Positions 44,461 through 44,684 of a DNA stretch of 44,684 bases are shown here, piece by piece. Each line of letters starts with the position of its first letter. Position 1 is the first letter of the stretch. The DNA is from Deltaproteobacteria bacterium (lineage in GTDB: Bacteria; Desulfobacterota; Syntrophorhabdia; Syntrophorhabdales; Syntrophorhabdaceae): the NCBI GenBank assembly GCA_029777945.1, contig JAKORG010000033.1, positions 1-44,684 on the forward strand. The letters run 5' to 3'. Made by a program: the position numbers and the translations under genes. The notes below the pieces were generated by a model that saw only the letters and a list, made by a program, of their open reading frames with translations, ran no database searches and had not been told where the DNA came from.

Positions 44461-44550
44461 AACATTTATCCCGACTTTGACAAAATCTTTAAAAAATACC
44501 CTTATTTTTATTATAAAACCCAATAAATTCAATGTTTCTACTTTTAATTT
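44461..44550 (+). repeat. Degenerate dispersed repeat, partner of 24762-24850
   Basis: Shares gactttg, atacccttattttt and aaaacccaataaattcaat with the copy at 24762, in the same orientation after a gene end. Moderate identity. Confidence 0.45.
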
Positions 44551-44606
44551 TTTTATTTTGTAGTGGCAACCAAATTGTTTTAAATTGATCTTTCATTACT
44601 TTTTAC

Positions 44607-44634
44607 TTGACTTTTTATAAGATTAGTGTAGTAT
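44607..44634 (+). promoter_or_regulatory. Promoter at right edge
   Basis: TTGACT at 44607-44612, a 16-bp spacer, then TAGTAT at 44629-44634. The next ATG is only 7 bp beyond the -10 element, so the message of the edge gene would be leaderless or nearly so, if that ATG is used. Confidence 0.4.
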
Positions 44635-44640
44635 TTAGGT

Positions 44641-44684
44641 ATGTACGTTAAGATAACAAAATACAAATACCACCAATACGTTCA
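44641..44684 (+). CDS. Possible transposase N-terminus (IS1634-like), cut by window end
   Basis: ATG at 44641 opens MYVKITKYKYHQYV and runs off the edge. The beginning resembles IS1634-family transposases (xxxKITKxxxxxYV). Only 14 residues are visible, so this is tentative. Confidence 0.35.
   Translation, partial: MYVKITKYKYHQYV

Noticed and set aside
1-44684. CRISPR arrays, tRNA or rRNA genes
   Set aside because: No spaced direct repeats of CRISPR size, no tRNA T-arm/CCA pattern and no conserved rRNA segments were seen by eye; a dedicated scan could still find a divergent tRNA.

Overview
The window looks like chromosomal DNA of an AT-rich, anaerobic Gram-negative bacterium. It carries outer-membrane efflux parts, lipoprotein signals, a selenophosphate synthetase, a giant HdrA-type flavin/iron-sulfur protein and a double-cubane-cluster reductase. 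That set fits Desulfobacterota or a relative, but the sequence alone does not fix the lineage. Genes are short operons separated by AT-rich spacers full of dispersed repeats and gene debris.

Layout. 1-2.6 kb: truncated integron integrase, a gene-poor spacer and a serine hydrolase (beta-lactamase fold). 3.0-6.6 kb: periplasmic binding protein translationally coupled to a hybrid histidine kinase. 6.9-12.3 kb: TetR regulator and MacAB-TolC-like efflux operon in which the outer-membrane and membrane-fusion genes each carry one in-frame stop and the ATPase has lost a Walker A glycine. 12.5-20.4 kb: IS1595-type transposase debris, then a redox block on the minus strand: double-cubane reductase plus activator ATPase, a 1310-residue double HdrA/MvhD fusion, and selD. 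The two transcription units of this block share a near-identical leader layout that can hide the ribosome binding site. 20.7-24.8 kb: decayed sensor gene, a coiled-coil PD-(D/E)XK protein with a 54-bp minisatellite, and a decayed ArnT-like glycosyltransferase.

25.1-34.8 kb is an arsenic/metal island: ArsR, ABC-2 exporter and Fe-S protein; an ArsP-type permease with a cysteine-pair-rich loop and a PadR regulator with a CGCC motif; small periplasmic metal-stress-type proteins; and ArsR, ACR3, a small protein and a tyrosine phosphatase. Both halves contain a HesB/IscA-like gene interrupted by UGA exactly where the family's first ligand cysteine lies, followed at the same distance by a hairpin with the same loop. 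I read these as two selenoproteins, consistent with selD 14 kb away.

34.9-44.7 kb: MFS transporter, a gamma-glutamylcyclotransferase-like protein, ATPase debris, gmd-fcl for GDP-fucose synthesis (both invaded in frame by a short palindromic repeat), a secreted TPR protein, a ~1050-residue secreted coiled-coil protein with an early amber codon, and a possible transposase start at the edge.

Most notable: the paired selenoprotein HesB genes in the arsenic island, the shared SD-sequestering leader RNA, the repeat-invaded sugar-nucleotide genes, and the coordinated decay of the efflux operon.
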